IMG/VR virus record: IMGVR_UViG_3300042924_004134
Span: 1 to 29,437 of that record
DNA from: a virus
Reading direction: 5' to 3' (one strand)
Length of the DNA: 29,437 nucleotides
In this document: positions 1 to 8,617 of the stretch, piece by piece
Numbering within the stretch: position 1 is the first letter of the stretch
How the letters are laid out: each line of letters starts with the position of its first letter
The notes under the pieces: generated by a model
What the model was told of the DNA's origin: nothing
Seen by the model: the letters and a program-made list of their open reading frames with translations, nothing else
The model's database searches: none
Position numbers and translations under genes: made by a program

Positions 1-2116
1 CAAAATTTACTTTTTCATCTGCTGATGTAACATAAGTTAATCTAGCTGACGGTTTTGTTGAGTGATAGAATTGAGATAAGTTAGTTCTCATTTCATGTAC
101 TCGTGGCATCAAGTAATCACAGTGTTGGATAAAGTAAGTTTCTGTTTGTGCATAAGAGGCAGCAACAGCTTGTTCAACACCTGTAGCAGTTTGTTGAGAT
201 AATTGTTGACCCATACGTTGAGGGTTTACACCTATTACTTCATATGCTTGTTGTTTAAAGTAATTAGCTAACTGAATTCTAGACATTAATCTCTCTGTCT
301 GAGATAGATCTAATTTTTGGAAATGAGAGAAGTTTAATGCATTCTCTGTGTTTGTAATAGAAGTATCCAATGGTAACATCTGGAAATTTTTCATTGCTAC
401 ATATGCTTTGGCCAAGTTTCCTTTTCCCCAGTCTTCTCCTAATGAGTGTCTAGGTAAAGAGTTTTGATCTAGCATGATAATAGTACCTAGTTCATCTACT
501 AGGATATCTGCTATCTGATTATTGACAATATTATATCCAATCTGATATGGTTTCATTAAGTCAATAAGTGCAGTTGATTTAGTATTTCTATCAGAAAATA
601 CAGAACCTTCAACAGGAAGTTTAGAACCATATAGAGTACTGTCACCTTTAAATTGAAACTTAAGTGGTCCAATATGATTTCTATCTATACCGATATAAAT
701 AGGTGAGAACCCTCCAGGATTATTCATACCCCAGAAAGATGGAATGTTTGGTCCAATTTTTACACCACCCCATACTTCATTAATCCAGATCCAATCTATG
801 TGCTCTCCAAATAACAAATTATCTTTTGTTTTATTTTTGAATAGTCTGGTATCATAAATTGGTTTATCTGTTATTTGATAGTCTTCTGTAATAATTTCAT
901 TTGTTACTTCTCCTTCTTCAGTAATCTTAGTTAAGTGACCTATTTTACGTTGAGACTTCCAATAAGCTGTAGTTACTCTAAGTAGATAAGCAGTTCCTTG
1001 ATCATAGTAATCTTCTCCTTCAGCTAAGATCTGAGTTATGATATCTGAACCATCAAGAATATTACCAGCCATAAATGAAGTATATTGTCTCATTCCAAGT
1101 GACGGCATGTTAGTATTCCATTCATGAGATTTAGTACCATCATAGAAAGTACCATCATTTTGAAGACCACCAATAGTGTAACCAGCAGATCTGATAGGAT
1201 ATACAGATTCAAGAGCTTCATGTTGTTCTTCTGTAAGAACATGACCAAACTTATCAATAACATCAGATACTGTAAACATGTCTGTTTTACCTACCCAGTT
1301 ACCTTGAGATATATATCTAATATCTGGAGACTTATGATAGAAGGTAAGTACAGGATTCCATAACTCTACATCATAATCATCTTCTAACATTCTAAAATGC
1401 CAGAACTCTCTATCTGTAATAAGCATGTCACGGAAACCTCTTTCTTCAAGTTCATCCATCCTAAATCTTTCAACATCAACTTTATGTTGATGTTCAGCCC
1501 ATTGTTCTACCATAGAACGATAATCCTTCTTAAAGAACTGTTCAATTTCAGGTAAAGATTTAAGACTTTCTGGAGAAATTTGTTGTTGTGCTTCTGGAGA
1601 ATCAGGATCAAGTCCTTGTTCTAACATTGCAGCTAACATTTTAGTTGATGCATCTGCCATCAATGTTTGTTCTACTTGTGCTCTTTTTTGTTCAAGCATG
1701 TCATTGTATGAAAAATCATCAACAGCTCTATATGTTAATTTAGTTGATCTCTTTGCAAATTCAGCTACAAGAACATTAATAACATTTGGAATAATTGGAT
1801 AGAACTTTAATTCTAAAGCAGATACATCTTCTTTAGTAAGTAATTCAACTACATCTCTATATTCATTATTTTCTTCAACTATGTAATCTGTTCTATCAAT
1901 TATACCTTTAGCTAACTTGTAATTTTTCATATGTCTTCTGGCATTTCTCCTGATCTGTTTAAGACCTTGCCACTCTAACCAATCTAAATTCCATGCAGCC
2001 CACTCTTCTGTTTTATCTTTCTTTGGTAAAAACTGTAATGGTTGAGTTATACTACCTAACCTGTTTTGTTCAGTCTTAGCACCTTTTTTAGCCTGTAATG
2101 CGTTGTATATTTGCAT
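1..2116 (-). CDS. crAss-like portal protein (3' part missing)
   Basis: The reading frame is open from the ATG at 2116 to the left edge, giving about 705 residues without a stop, so the C-terminus lies outside the window. The portal forms the dodecameric ring at the capsid vertex through which DNA is packaged and to which the tail is attached. The assignment rests on its place directly downstream of TerL (5 nt gap), its large size, and recognisable crAss-like portal sequence: an N-terminal helical region with EWAAWNLDWLEWQGLK, then a mixed middle and a Gln-rich C-terminal part (NPQRMGQQLSQQTATGVEQA) typical of the portal stem and crown. It is the last visible gene of the packaging unit that begins at 7014. 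No catalytic motif is expected. Recognition is from memory of the family, not from a search. Confidence 0.85.
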   Translation of the reverse strand, partial: MQIYNALQAKKGAKTEQNRLGSITQPLQFLPKKDKTEEWAAWNLDWLEWQGLKQIRRNARRHMKNYKLAKGIIDRTDYIVEENNEYRDVVELLTKEDVSALELKFYPIIPNVINVLVAEFAKRSTKLTYRAVDDFSYNDMLEQKRAQVEQTLMADASTKMLAAMLEQGLDPDSPEAQQQISPESLKSLPEIEQFFKKDYRSMVEQWAEHQHKVDVERFRMDELEERGFRDMLITDREFWHFRMLEDDYDVELWNPVLTFYHKSPDIRYISQGNWVGKTDMFTVSDVIDKFGHVLTEEQHEALESVYPIRSAGYTIGGLQNDGTFYDGTKSHEWNTNMPSLGMRQYTSFMAGNILDGSDIITQILAEGEDYYDQGTAYLLRVTTAYWKSQRKIGHLTKITEEGEVTNEIITEDYQITDKPIYDTRLFKNKTKDNLLFGEHIDWIWINEVWGGVKIGPNIPSFWGMNNPGGFSPIYIGIDRNHIGPLKFQFKGDSTLYGSKLPVEGSVFSDRNTKSTALIDLMKPYQIGYNIVNNQIADILVDELGTIIMLDQNSLPRHSLGEDWGKGNLAKAYVAMKNFQMLPLDTSITNTENALNFSHFQKLDLSQTERLMSRIQLANYFKQQAYEVIGVNPQRMGQQLSQQTATGVEQAVAASYAQTETYFIQHCDYLMPRVHEMRTNLSQFYHSTKPSARLTYVTSADEKVNF

Positions 2117-2121
2117 AACTC

Positions 2122-4329
2122 TTATTTAATATTTTTAAATGCAGATTTCTTAAATCCACTCATAGTATTCATCATACCCTTATTACCCATATGTCTGAAT
2201 GGGCTCTTATTTAATTTAAACAAATTTTCTGACTTTTGCAAGTTTTTGGCTGCATCATCCATAATTGTTCTTTTAGAATAACCTCTATTTGACTCTTGAA
2301 TCTTCATGAATGATACAAGTGCAGCAAAGGAAACTAGTCTATCCACGTTAACTCCGTCTGCATAATCTCTCATTTCTTTCAATAACATAGGATCAGGAAT
2401 TCTTTCTATACCATATGTTGTTCTGACAACTGTACCATCTGGTTTAAGTTCCTGGTCTAATTCTTCTTTAGTATATTCTATGGCATAACTAAGAAGGTGG
2501 GCTTTGAAAAGGGTTCCTGTATTCTTCCAACCATATTCCTGGAATACATTATTGTTAGAACCTAGATCTTTTAAGAACATGATCTGACTCTTTGGTACAA
2601 GATATCTCTGCTTTCTTCTAGATATCATATACTGAATAAACAAAGATATGTTATTTTCTACAAGTGCCCAAGCATTGTACCATTCAATAATAAGTTCTAA
2701 TTGGTGGTGAGTTTTGTTAATATCATCATATCTACCACACCATGCAGCTACAATCTTACCTTGCTCTATATAAGTTTCCGTTTCTGTTCCAGTATGTTTG
2801 GTTACTTCAATAGGAGATTTCATAATATAGATAGAACAGAGGGATTCTGATGTTGTAGTTTTACCTTCACCTACGGGGTCAATAGATGCATAATACTGTC
2901 CAAATGTAGGATCTGCTACTGGTCTTTCCCATACAACAAGACATCCAGTTTTATCTTCTGTCTTTTTGTTTATAGGAAATTCCATTATTGGTCTCTTATT
3001 ACTTTTTGTAACTACTGGTTTTCCATCTACATCAGTAGATATATCTAGATACTCATAACCATATTCTTTATCTTCAATTCTTCTTTCTTGAGCACTAAGA
3101 AGATGTGGTGGAAATACAGAGACAGTTCTATATGCAAATGCCTCTTTAATATTTCTTGGATGCTGAGATATCCTTAACTGGTAGTCTTCTGGAGAAAGTT
3201 CATCTTTCCATTGTTTAAATTGTTTCTCTAAAGCTTCTAATGCTTCTTCTACAAGTGAATTACCATATTCATCTATGTATGGAGGCATAGACCATTGTTC
3301 TGGAATAAATAAACCTGAGAGACCTTCAGTTCCTTTTTCATCAATAAGATTAGTTTTTACAGCATATATATCTTTAGATGTAGGATTTAAGATCATGTCT
3401 TTAAGTGGATTACACTGAGACAAATCACCCACAGATCCAGCAGCAATAAACATACCTGTAGTAATTAAACCAGATCTCATGGCTGGTCTCATGTACTCAT
3501 ATGTCTGATCCATCTTGGGAGCAATCCCAGCCTCTTCATGGAAGAAATATTTAACTGGACCCCCTACACCATTTGTTGGATCTTTCTCAAATGACATACC
3601 TTGAATAGTTCCTTTGAGACCAACCTCATTCTTTCTATCTCCTTTTCTTACCTCAATCTTTTGTTGCCACATCATTACTTTGTCCGGAGACATTGGACGG
3701 TACCATGCAGTATGTTCATTTAAGAATGCAGCATATTCTTGTAAGAATTTCCAGGATCCTTTTTCATTGATATAATCTTTAAGACTAGCACCCATCTTAA
3801 GAGTAACCCCAGCTTCAAACCATTGCTGGTTTATAAACTTACCCATATGATAATAAGAAGATGCAATCTGACGTTTCTTTAAAACAGCTGCATGTTTATA
3901 GTTTAGTTCTGAAAGTAATTCATACAAAGCTAAATGATACTGGGCATCTCTAATTTTAGCAAAACCAAAGTTCTGTTCTTCCTTATCAAAAATTGGTAAA
4001 AAGTTTAGCCACATGTAATACTCCCTGCAAACAAACCAGGTCAAATCACCATCCTTAACTATTATACCTTTACGACATTTATTTTTTTGGTCATCCCAAT
4101 AATTTATGTAGTCTTTTGATTTAAAGGGAGCTGTACAATATACTCTATCTTTTTTGAACTTGGTTGATTCAGAAATAAATATTTCATTTGTAACTTCATT
4201 GAAGTCATATTCTCCGGGTTCTTTAAATAAGTCAAAGATAAACTTAGTGAAGTCCTCTCTGGATTCAAAACTTGTAGTTGTCCAGTTTCCGTTTTCATAG
4301 GTCGGTATGTCTTGATAAATTTCACTCAT
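2122..4329 (-). CDS. terL: Terminase large subunit, crAss-like
   Basis: This is the packaging motor ATPase with a C-terminal RNase-H-fold nuclease that cuts the concatemer. At 735 aa it is long, as usual in crAss-like phages. The ATPase domain has a divergent Walker A region near residues 150-160 (VLKKRQIASSYY) and a clear Walker B at about 260-267 (VKYFFHEEAG), whose second Glu is the likely catalytic carboxylate. The nuclease domain begins near residue 478 with YYASIDPVGEG, where Asp484 would be the first metal ligand. Its start codon overlaps the stop of the upstream 172-aa gene by one base (shared position 4329), and the portal follows after 5 nt. These overlaps suggest translational coupling in one packaging operon. 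Confidence 0.92.
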   Translation of the reverse strand: MSEIYQDIPTYENGNWTTTSFESREDFTKFIFDLFKEPGEYDFNEVTNEIFISESTKFKKDRVYCTAPFKSKDYINYWDDQKNKCRKGIIVKDGDLTWFVCREYYMWLNFLPIFDKEEQNFGFAKIRDAQYHLALYELLSELNYKHAAVLKKRQIASSYYHMGKFINQQWFEAGVTLKMGASLKDYINEKGSWKFLQEYAAFLNEHTAWYRPMSPDKVMMWQQKIEVRKGDRKNEVGLKGTIQGMSFEKDPTNGVGGPVKYFFHEEAGIAPKMDQTYEYMRPAMRSGLITTGMFIAAGSVGDLSQCNPLKDMILNPTSKDIYAVKTNLIDEKGTEGLSGLFIPEQWSMPPYIDEYGNSLVEEALEALEKQFKQWKDELSPEDYQLRISQHPRNIKEAFAYRTVSVFPPHLLSAQERRIEDKEYGYEYLDISTDVDGKPVVTKSNKRPIMEFPINKKTEDKTGCLVVWERPVADPTFGQYYASIDPVGEGKTTTSESLCSIYIMKSPIEVTKHTGTETETYIEQGKIVAAWCGRYDDINKTHHQLELIIEWYNAWALVENNISLFIQYMISRRKQRYLVPKSQIMFLKDLGSNNNVFQEYGWKNTGTLFKAHLLSYAIEYTKEELDQELKPDGTVVRTTYGIERIPDPMLLKEMRDYADGVNVDRLVSFAALVSFMKIQESNRGYSKRTIMDDAAKNLQKSENLFKLNKSPFRHMGNKGMMNTMSGFKKSAFKNIK

Positions 4330-4847
4330 TACATGTCATATGCTAATCCTTGTCCACCACGTACTTTACTTTGTTGTTCTTCTTGAAGATCTTTATAAGC
4401 ACCTTTAAAAGACTGTCTAATTGCTTCATAGTTTTTAGCTGCAGCAATTAAAGAGTTAAAGTTTCCGTCTCTACCGTGTGTAATTGGTGTATTCTCCATA
4501 TATCTTCCTAATCTATCTAACATAGATGCAATACCTTTATATGCTCTAGATGTAGGAGTCTCATACATTCTTTGACAAAATTGTAATGCTACATGTATTG
4601 TGTCATCTTCAGTAGAGAATTCTGCACCAATTTGATCAATAATTAAATGTTCTTTATCTACATCTGGTGTAAAGAAAAATGGATTTAAATCAGGATTAGG
4701 ACATGACATGTAAAACAAATACAAATAGATCTTAAGATAATCATCTGGATATTCATCCATAACATCTTTAAGAGCTTTTAATGTATAGCAATGTTCAGTA
4801 GGAATTACAACTCCATTCTGAACATCAAATAGTTTGGTTAAAATCAT
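4329..4847 (-). CDS. Hypothetical protein next to TerL
   Basis: A 172-aa acidic, mostly helical protein without Cys motifs, signal peptide or membrane segment. It contains HVALQFCQRMYETPTSRAYK, and its C-terminal half (residues about 120-165) is predicted helical and charged. Its start overlaps the end of the PD-(D/E)XK gene by 4 nt and its stop abuts the TerL start. The fixed place between a nuclease and TerL suggests a packaging accessory role. A small-terminase function is conceivable from position, but no helix-turn-helix DNA-binding motif is evident, so this remains speculation. I do not recognise a named family. Confidence 0.8.
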   Translation of the reverse strand: MILTKLFDVQNGVVIPTEHCYTLKALKDVMDEYPDDYLKIYLYLFYMSCPNPDLNPFFFTPDVDKEHLIIDQIGAEFSTEDDTIHVALQFCQRMYETPTSRAYKGIASMLDRLGRYMENTPITHGRDGNFNSLIAAAKNYEAIRQSFKGAYKDLQEEQQSKVRGGQGLAYDM

Positions 4848-5674
4848 TTCTTTTTAAGTTTATGTCTATTATCACTAAGGTAATGAATAATTGCTAATAC
4901 TTCATCTACTAAATAAGGTATTGCAATTGGCTTAACTTCTTTTACTATAGGGTCTCCATTAACATCTAACTTACTTACAGGATATCCCCAGTTGTCTTCT
5001 CTATCTACTTCAAATGTAATATGATGTATAAATATTTTTCCAGGTTTTAATTTTGGATTATGCTTTAGTATAATATACATATAAATACTAAGCTGTAATG
5101 CATAATGATAAAAGTTACAATCTTCTAAATTATCAATTGGATGAGACATCATTTCTGACTTTCCTTCCCAGTCCACCCAAGATTCTTTTTTAATTTCTTT
5201 GTTAGTCTTGTAGTCAATGATATTTACTTTACCATTGACTACTTCCACTAAATCTGATTGTCCACAGATACCTACTGATCTTAAATATACCATATGTTCT
5301 GGATAAACTCCAGGTTCAAGTTTCTGTAATGGTGCGATTTTTACACCTTCTTTAAGTTCACTTGGTTTAAATACAGGTACAGTAACTCCTTCTCTTTCTA
5401 TTGAGGCCAAAGAACAAATATCATCTTCTCTTTGATTATGATACCATGTCCCTAATGTAGTAGATCTGTCAGCTTCATTAGTCCAAATTTGTTGAATAAT
5501 TACAGGATCTATTCCAAACCATTTCGATCTTTTATTTTTACTGACTTTTTCTGCAATTTTCTTTGCATCAAAAGGTTTTTTAAAATGGGAAACAAGTGTT
5601 GTTACACTTATCCAATCAATGTTACTGTCATCAATACTTCTGTAACTATGATCATCTGCATTAAATACAATCAT
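4844..5674 (-). CDS. PD-(D/E)XK superfamily nuclease (RecB/Cas4-like fold)
   Basis: This 276-aa protein carries the core of a PD-(D/E)XK nuclease. GTWYH (residues 75-79) supplies a motif-I-type His, PEHMVY follows around 125-130, GQSDLVEV places the metal-binding Asp at 141, and IIDYKTNK places Asp154-x-Lys156. The Asp / D-x-K spacing matches RecB-like and Cas4-like exonucleases. No Fe-S cysteine cluster is present, so it is not a classical Cas4. It lies in the packaging operon just before TerL, with a 4-nt overlap to the next gene. This suggests a role in processing concatemer ends or recombination intermediates before packaging. The fold is well supported, whereas the substrate and exact role are inferred. 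Confidence 0.8.
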   Translation of the reverse strand: MIVFNADDHSYRSIDDSNIDWISVTTLVSHFKKPFDAKKIAEKVSKNKRSKWFGIDPVIIQQIWTNEADRSTTLGTWYHNQREDDICSLASIEREGVTVPVFKPSELKEGVKIAPLQKLEPGVYPEHMVYLRSVGICGQSDLVEVVNGKVNIIDYKTNKEIKKESWVDWEGKSEMMSHPIDNLEDCNFYHYALQLSIYMYIILKHNPKLKPGKIFIHHITFEVDREDNWGYPVSKLDVNGDPIVKEVKPIAIPYLVDEVLAIIHYLSDNRHKLKKK

Positions 5675-5678
5675 ATTA

Positions 5679-5987
5679 TTAATCTTTAAGGTTATCTAAT
5701 GCATCTTCTTCCTCTACTGTAGCAATGGCATCCCATTTACCAAGTGGACAGTCAGATGCAAGAGATCTAGTTTTAAAATTAAGTGAGCATCCACACTCAG
5801 CACAACAAGGCTGAGTACCTTTCATAGCACACTCTTTACCTTTAATATCTATTTTTTCACATTCATCACAAATAGAATATCTGAGTCTTGCTATTTCTTC
5901 TACAGTTTCATCTCTAATAATTGAATTAGTTATTCCTTCAACTATCTGTTTTCGGTTCTGCCAAATTAATTTTAATGTGTTTTTCAT
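5679..5987 (-). CDS. Small Cys-rich zinc-binding protein
   Basis: A 102-aa protein with an N-terminal helix followed by a dense zinc-binding region: C40-x2-C43, C53, C61-C62, C65-x-C67 and C80. It includes the motif PCCAECGCSL and then SDCPLGKW. The pattern CxxC...CC-xx-CxC...CPLGKW is one I associate with small zinc-ribbon proteins in phages of the Bacteroidota, but I know no function. The start overlaps the end of the IHF-like gene by 50 nt in another frame. No later in-frame Met would remove the overlap and keep the helix, so the overlap is probably real. It probably binds DNA, RNA or a protein partner during packaging or late regulation. Confidence 0.75.
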   Translation of the reverse strand: MKNTLKLIWQNRKQIVEGITNSIIRDETVEEIARLRYSICDECEKIDIKGKECAMKGTQPCCAECGCSLNFKTRSLASDCPLGKWDAIATVEEEDALDNLKD

Positions 5988-6333
5988 CTTTAAAAGTTTT
6001 ACGTTTTAATAATTCTTTCTCTACTTTAGAGTGAATGTTGTTTAAAAGTTCTAGTTTTTCTTCTACACTCTTTTTATTATGATAAGCACCGAATGTTGAG
6101 GTATCATGATTTTCTAAAACTTTTTCATAATGAGGTATTGCTTTCTTTACCTTTTGAATTTTAAGAACAAAATGACCAAGACCATCTACATTAATTCTTA
6201 AATCACTTAAGTTACTCATTTTTTTTCTTAATGTTTTGTAGTAAGTTTCAATTAAACTTTCTACTAAATCTTCAGAGATATCAAACTCTTTTGTCATCTC
6301 CTTGTATAAACTATTTGCTTTCTTCGGTATCAT
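5938..6333 (-). CDS. IHF/HU-like DNA-bending protein
   Basis: A 131-aa protein whose first 90 residues fit the HU/IHF fold. Two N-terminal helices (MIPKKANSLYKEMTKEFDIS and VESLIETYYKTLRKKMSN) are followed by a beta strand pair around INVDGLGHFVLKIQKVKKAI. This corresponds to the G-x-G-x-F core of HU/IHF and leads into the DNA-binding arm. The C-terminal 45 residues are an extra charged helix. IHF-like subunits are known in the structural gene block of crAss-like phages, which agrees with its place upstream of TerL and the portal. It probably bends DNA for packaging or compacts the genome. It overlaps the previous gene by 23 nt. Confidence 0.75.
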   Translation of the reverse strand: MIPKKANSLYKEMTKEFDISEDLVESLIETYYKTLRKKMSNLSDLRINVDGLGHFVLKIQKVKKAIPHYEKVLENHDTSTFGAYHNKKSVEEKLELLNNIHSKVEKELLKRKTFKDEKHIKINLAEPKTDS

Positions 6334-6691
6334 GTCCTAAAAATTTATAATCCAGTAAAATGCTACCTTCTATTTGAATTTTTAAATTTGGATTCAGCAT
6401 TATTACTTTTTTATTGCTTGGATCCTTTACTACAAGTCCATTTTTCTCAGCTTTGTTTATACTGTTTCTGACAGTTTGAGGAGATTTAAAAATCCATTCT
6501 TCCTCTGCAGATGCATCAAGACAAAAATTACTTAACTCAATAGGTTCATTAAAACTTAATAATGTAAGACAGTCTAAATCAGAATCACTCATTGTTATAC
6601 GGTTAATATAACAATGAGTTAATATCTGAAATTTTACAATATCCCATTTGGGCATTTTGACCCTTTTCTGTACTTGATTAACAAGAGCCAT
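6311..6691 (-). CDS. Hypothetical protein, possible winged-helix fold
   Basis: A 126-aa protein. Its middle and C-terminal part (about residues 70-110: SPQTVRNSINKAEKNGLVVK followed by a hydrophobic strand pair) resembles a recognition helix plus wing, as in winged-helix DNA-binding proteins. The N-terminal half is helical (WDIVKFQILTHCYINRITMS). It sits second in the packaging transcription unit. Its start overlaps the stop of the 6691-7014 gene by one base, and its 3' end overlaps the IHF-like gene by 23 nt. Together with the IHF-like neighbour this suggests a DNA-binding role in packaging or late control. No family was recognised. Confidence 0.7.
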   Translation of the reverse strand: MALVNQVQKRVKMPKWDIVKFQILTHCYINRITMSDSDLDCLTLLSFNEPIELSNFCLDASAEEEWIFKSPQTVRNSINKAEKNGLVVKDPSNKKVIMLNPNLKIQIEGSILLDYKFLGHDTEESK

Positions 6692-7014
6692 TATCCTTTT
6701 CTTAATTTTTTACCTTCAGCAGGTGCTTTTGCTACAGGTCTTGGTGTTGGTACAACAGGTTGTCTAGGTTCTTCTCTGTCTTCATCCTCTTCTTCATCAA
6801 TGGGAAGACCTTGAGCTGCAGCCATCATATTTGCATACTGTATCTGCATTGTTGCTCTTTGGTATCTTGCTTGCTCTACTTCAGTAAGTAACTTCTCATA
6901 CTTAGCTTGTGCTTCAAGATAGGGAAGAGATTTTTCATAAAATTGTTTCATTTCATCTCTTCTTGCTTCCAATTGTTCTGGTGACAATTGCTCATCATTG
7001 TGTTGGTTTTCCAT
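6691..7014 (-). CDS. Coiled-coil protein with acidic/Pro-rich tail
   Basis: A 107-aa protein that opens the packaging transcription unit. Residues about 8-70 form one long charged helix (LEARRDEMKQFYEKSLPYLE onward) likely to be a coiled coil. An acidic patch follows (DEEEDEDREEP) and then a Pro/Lys-rich disordered tail (VVPTPRPVAKAPAEGKKLRK). It has no signal peptide or membrane segment. A TATATTTG promoter box lies 22 nt upstream of its ATG, and a terminator of the preceding unit lies just beyond that. The form suits a scaffold-like or virion-assembly accessory protein, but nothing proves it. Confidence 0.75.
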   Translation of the reverse strand: MENQHNDEQLSPEQLEARRDEMKQFYEKSLPYLEAQAKYEKLLTEVEQARYQRATMQIQYANMMAAAQGLPIDEEEDEDREEPRQPVVPTPRPVAKAPAEGKKLRKG

Positions 7015-7036
7015 AATATATTAATTAAAGTTTAGA

Positions 7037-7068
7037 CAAATATACAAGAAAAGTTTAAACTAGAAATA
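7037..7068 (-). promoter_or_regulatory. Bacteroidota-type promoter for the packaging operon
   Basis: The minus strand shows TATATTTG at 7044-7037, an exact match to the Bacteroidota -7 consensus TAnnTTTG. About 18 nt upstream there is a TTTC (near 7063-7066) where the -33 TTTG element is expected. A GTTTAAAC palindrome (7053-7060) lies between them. The box is 22 nt from the ATG at 7014 and follows the terminator at 7081-7107, which is where a promoter for the next unit should be. Confidence 0.6.
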
Positions 7069-7080
7069 TTTAAACAAAAA

Positions 7081-7107
7081 AATCCAGGCATAGAAAATAC
7101 CTGGATT
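7081..7107 (-). terminator. Intrinsic terminator after the tail/lysis operon
   Basis: On the minus strand a perfect 8-bp stem (AATCCAGG / CCTGGATT, loop of 11 nt) is followed directly by a T-rich run (TTTTTGTTT). It lies 22 nt after the stop of the 7129-7776 gene. Confidence 0.85.
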
Positions 7108-7128
7108 ACTATATATTCTATAGAATAA

Positions 7129-7776
7129 TTACTCTTTGTATTTAGTAACTTTTTTAGTATAAGCCCAACTATTTCTACCTCTACTAAGAAACTTATTATC
7201 CTCTTTAGGTGCAGAAGTTAACATTCTTGTTTTATCAATTGTTTTTATTTTGTCACCTTTTTTATCATAGACATCAACTTTCTTTTCTGCATAACCCGGA
7301 CGTGGTGGAACAGTTCCTGTTCTTTTTGCAGGTTTTTCTTTCCAACCTTCAGTTACTCTTGTTCTACCAGTCAAAGGATTTTTAAATGATTTGGTTGTAG
7401 AACCACCATTTTGAAATTTCTTTTTTACAGTACCACCTTTTTGTTGATATGATTCCCAAAGAGCTTTTTCATAGTCAGATTGTCTATTCTTATATGTAGA
7501 TAGTTTTGCAGGAGGTTTTGGATTAGTTCTACTTTCAACTGCTTTTTTTAAATCTCTTGCAGCATTCTGTTCATCTACCGTATGAAAAGTTAACTTTTTA
7601 CCACTTTTAATTGCTTGTATTTGAGAAGGAGAAAGAGGTTTTCCACTACGAGGATCAACTTTAGGTATTGTTACTTTAGGTTTAGTAACAGGTTTTGAAG
7701 TATTCTTAACAGTTTTTGCTACAGTTTTAACAATACGACCACCCTGTGCTTTTGGTAAATTAGTTTTCATTGTCAT
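7129..7776 (-). CDS. Basic, low-complexity protein with GG motifs
   Basis: A 215-aa, strongly basic protein rich in Lys, Thr, Pro and Gly, probably largely disordered. It contains three similar Gln-Gly-Gly or Lys-Gly-Gly blocks: PKAQGGRI near the N-terminus, QQKGGTVKKKF and QNGGST in the middle. Similar K/Q-GG stretches occur in virion-associated proteins of Bacteroidota phages as I recall them, but I cannot name a family. The ATG overlaps the TGA of the 52-aa gene upstream as ATGA, so it is probably translationally coupled. It is the last gene of the tail/lysis unit. A DNA-binding or virion cargo role fits the charge but is inference. Confidence 0.75.
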   Translation of the reverse strand: MTMKTNLPKAQGGRIVKTVAKTVKNTSKPVTKPKVTIPKVDPRSGKPLSPSQIQAIKSGKKLTFHTVDEQNAARDLKKAVESRTNPKPPAKLSTYKNRQSDYEKALWESYQQKGGTVKKKFQNGGSTTKSFKNPLTGRTRVTEGWKEKPAKRTGTVPPRPGYAEKKVDVYDKKGDKIKTIDKTRMLTSAPKEDNKFLSRGRNSWAYTKKVTKYKE

Positions 7777-7931
7777 CTATTTTTAATAGTAAAGTTTATA
7801 ATAGTCAATGCATAGAAATTTCTAGCTGGATCTATCTCTAATGAAAATACATCTAACATAGATACTCTACATCTAATAGTTATTGTTTTCCAATTTGGTT
7901 TGTGATTTTTCCAGTTGTTTCTAAATTTCAT
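7773..7931 (-). CDS. Small 52-aa protein between amidase and basic protein
   Basis: A short frame not obvious from length alone. It starts at the ATG at 7931 (MKFRNNWKNHKPNWKTITIR) and ends at the TGA at 7773. Both ends use ATGA overlaps: its ATG overlaps the stop of the amidase (7928-7931), and its TGA overlaps the ATG of the next gene (7773-7776). Two coupled junctions in a row make a chance frame unlikely. The protein is basic at the N-terminus with alternating hydrophobic residues later (VSMLDVFSLEID, ALTIINFTIKN), probably a small beta-rich fold. Function unknown. Confidence 0.7.
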   Translation of the reverse strand: MKFRNNWKNHKPNWKTITIRCRVSMLDVFSLEIDPARNFYALTIINFTIKNR

Positions 7932-8617
7932 TTTACAAGAGATTTAAGCATTGCTATAATTTTTGGTTGAGGAGATATATCACTCTTATCTCTTCTGTAG
8001 GAGTTGTGAGTATAAACTCCAGGTACTGCAGATAGAGCATTCTTGGAAACTTCCCATAAATCTTTTTCATTATATTTAAGTGAAATACCATGAACCTTAT
8101 TCCAGTAAATAAGTAATTGTCTTACTGATTCTATCTGTGCATCTGTATACGCATGATAATGTTTATATCCTTTATATGGTTTATCAAGAGTGCATACTTG
8201 ATCAGCCGGCACAACTCTATCTACATAGTTATAGAATTTACCATCTGCCTTTTGAGTCAATGGTCCCCAGTTACATATTTCAATACCAATAGCTAAAGGA
8301 TCTAATAATCTATATGGTAAACCTTGAGCTCTAAATACATCACCTTTTACTCCTAAATGATATGCCCATTTTTTAGATGAGAATGCCTGAGCAATTTCTC
8401 CATCATATGTATCTTTTGATAATCCTTTACCAGATATAACTACACATGTGGCAATACGTCCTCTATCATCTGCATTCCACATTTTAATTGTACCAGGTGC
8501 AGAAGAATTTCCTGCTGTATGGTGTAATACAATCTGTAGTTTTTTGGTCTCCTCATTTACATACTGTCCTTCTGAGAGAGGTACCTGTTTTATTTTGGAT
8601 AGGTCTAGGATACTCAT
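7928..8617 (-). CDS. N-acetylmuramoyl-L-alanine amidase (endolysin)
   Basis: A 229-aa protein of the Amidase_2/PGRP family, which cleaves the lactam-amide bond between muramic acid and L-Ala of peptidoglycan. Visible motifs are VLHHTAG with a zinc-ligand His at 32 or 33, the GIEI strand with Glu113, and the C-terminal THNSYRRDKSDISPQP, giving His204 and Asp213 in the usual H...D-x-x-P arrangement. No signal peptide is present, so release would need the nearby holin-like protein. Gene order (coiled-coil membrane protein, holin-like, Lys-rich, amidase) forms a lysis group. It overlaps both neighbours by 4 nt. Confidence 0.92.
   Translation of the reverse strand: MSILDLSKIKQVPLSEGQYVNEETKKLQIVLHHTAGNSSAPGTIKMWNADDRGRIATCVVISGKGLSKDTYDGEIAQAFSSKKWAYHLGVKGDVFRAQGLPYRLLDPLAIGIEICNWGPLTQKADGKFYNYVDRVVPADQVCTLDKPYKGYKHYHAYTDAQIESVRQLLIYWNKVHGISLKYNEKDLWEVSKNALSAVPGVYTHNSYRRDKSDISPQPKIIAMLKSLVK

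Noticed and set aside
1124-1363. Plus-strand 79-codon frame inside the portal gene
   Set aside because: It lies opposite a clear coding frame and has a shadow-like composition.
4844-5674. Cas4 or a CRISPR-associated gene
   Set aside because: No Fe-S cysteines, no other cas genes and no CRISPR array in the window; a general PD-(D/E)XK phage nuclease explains it.
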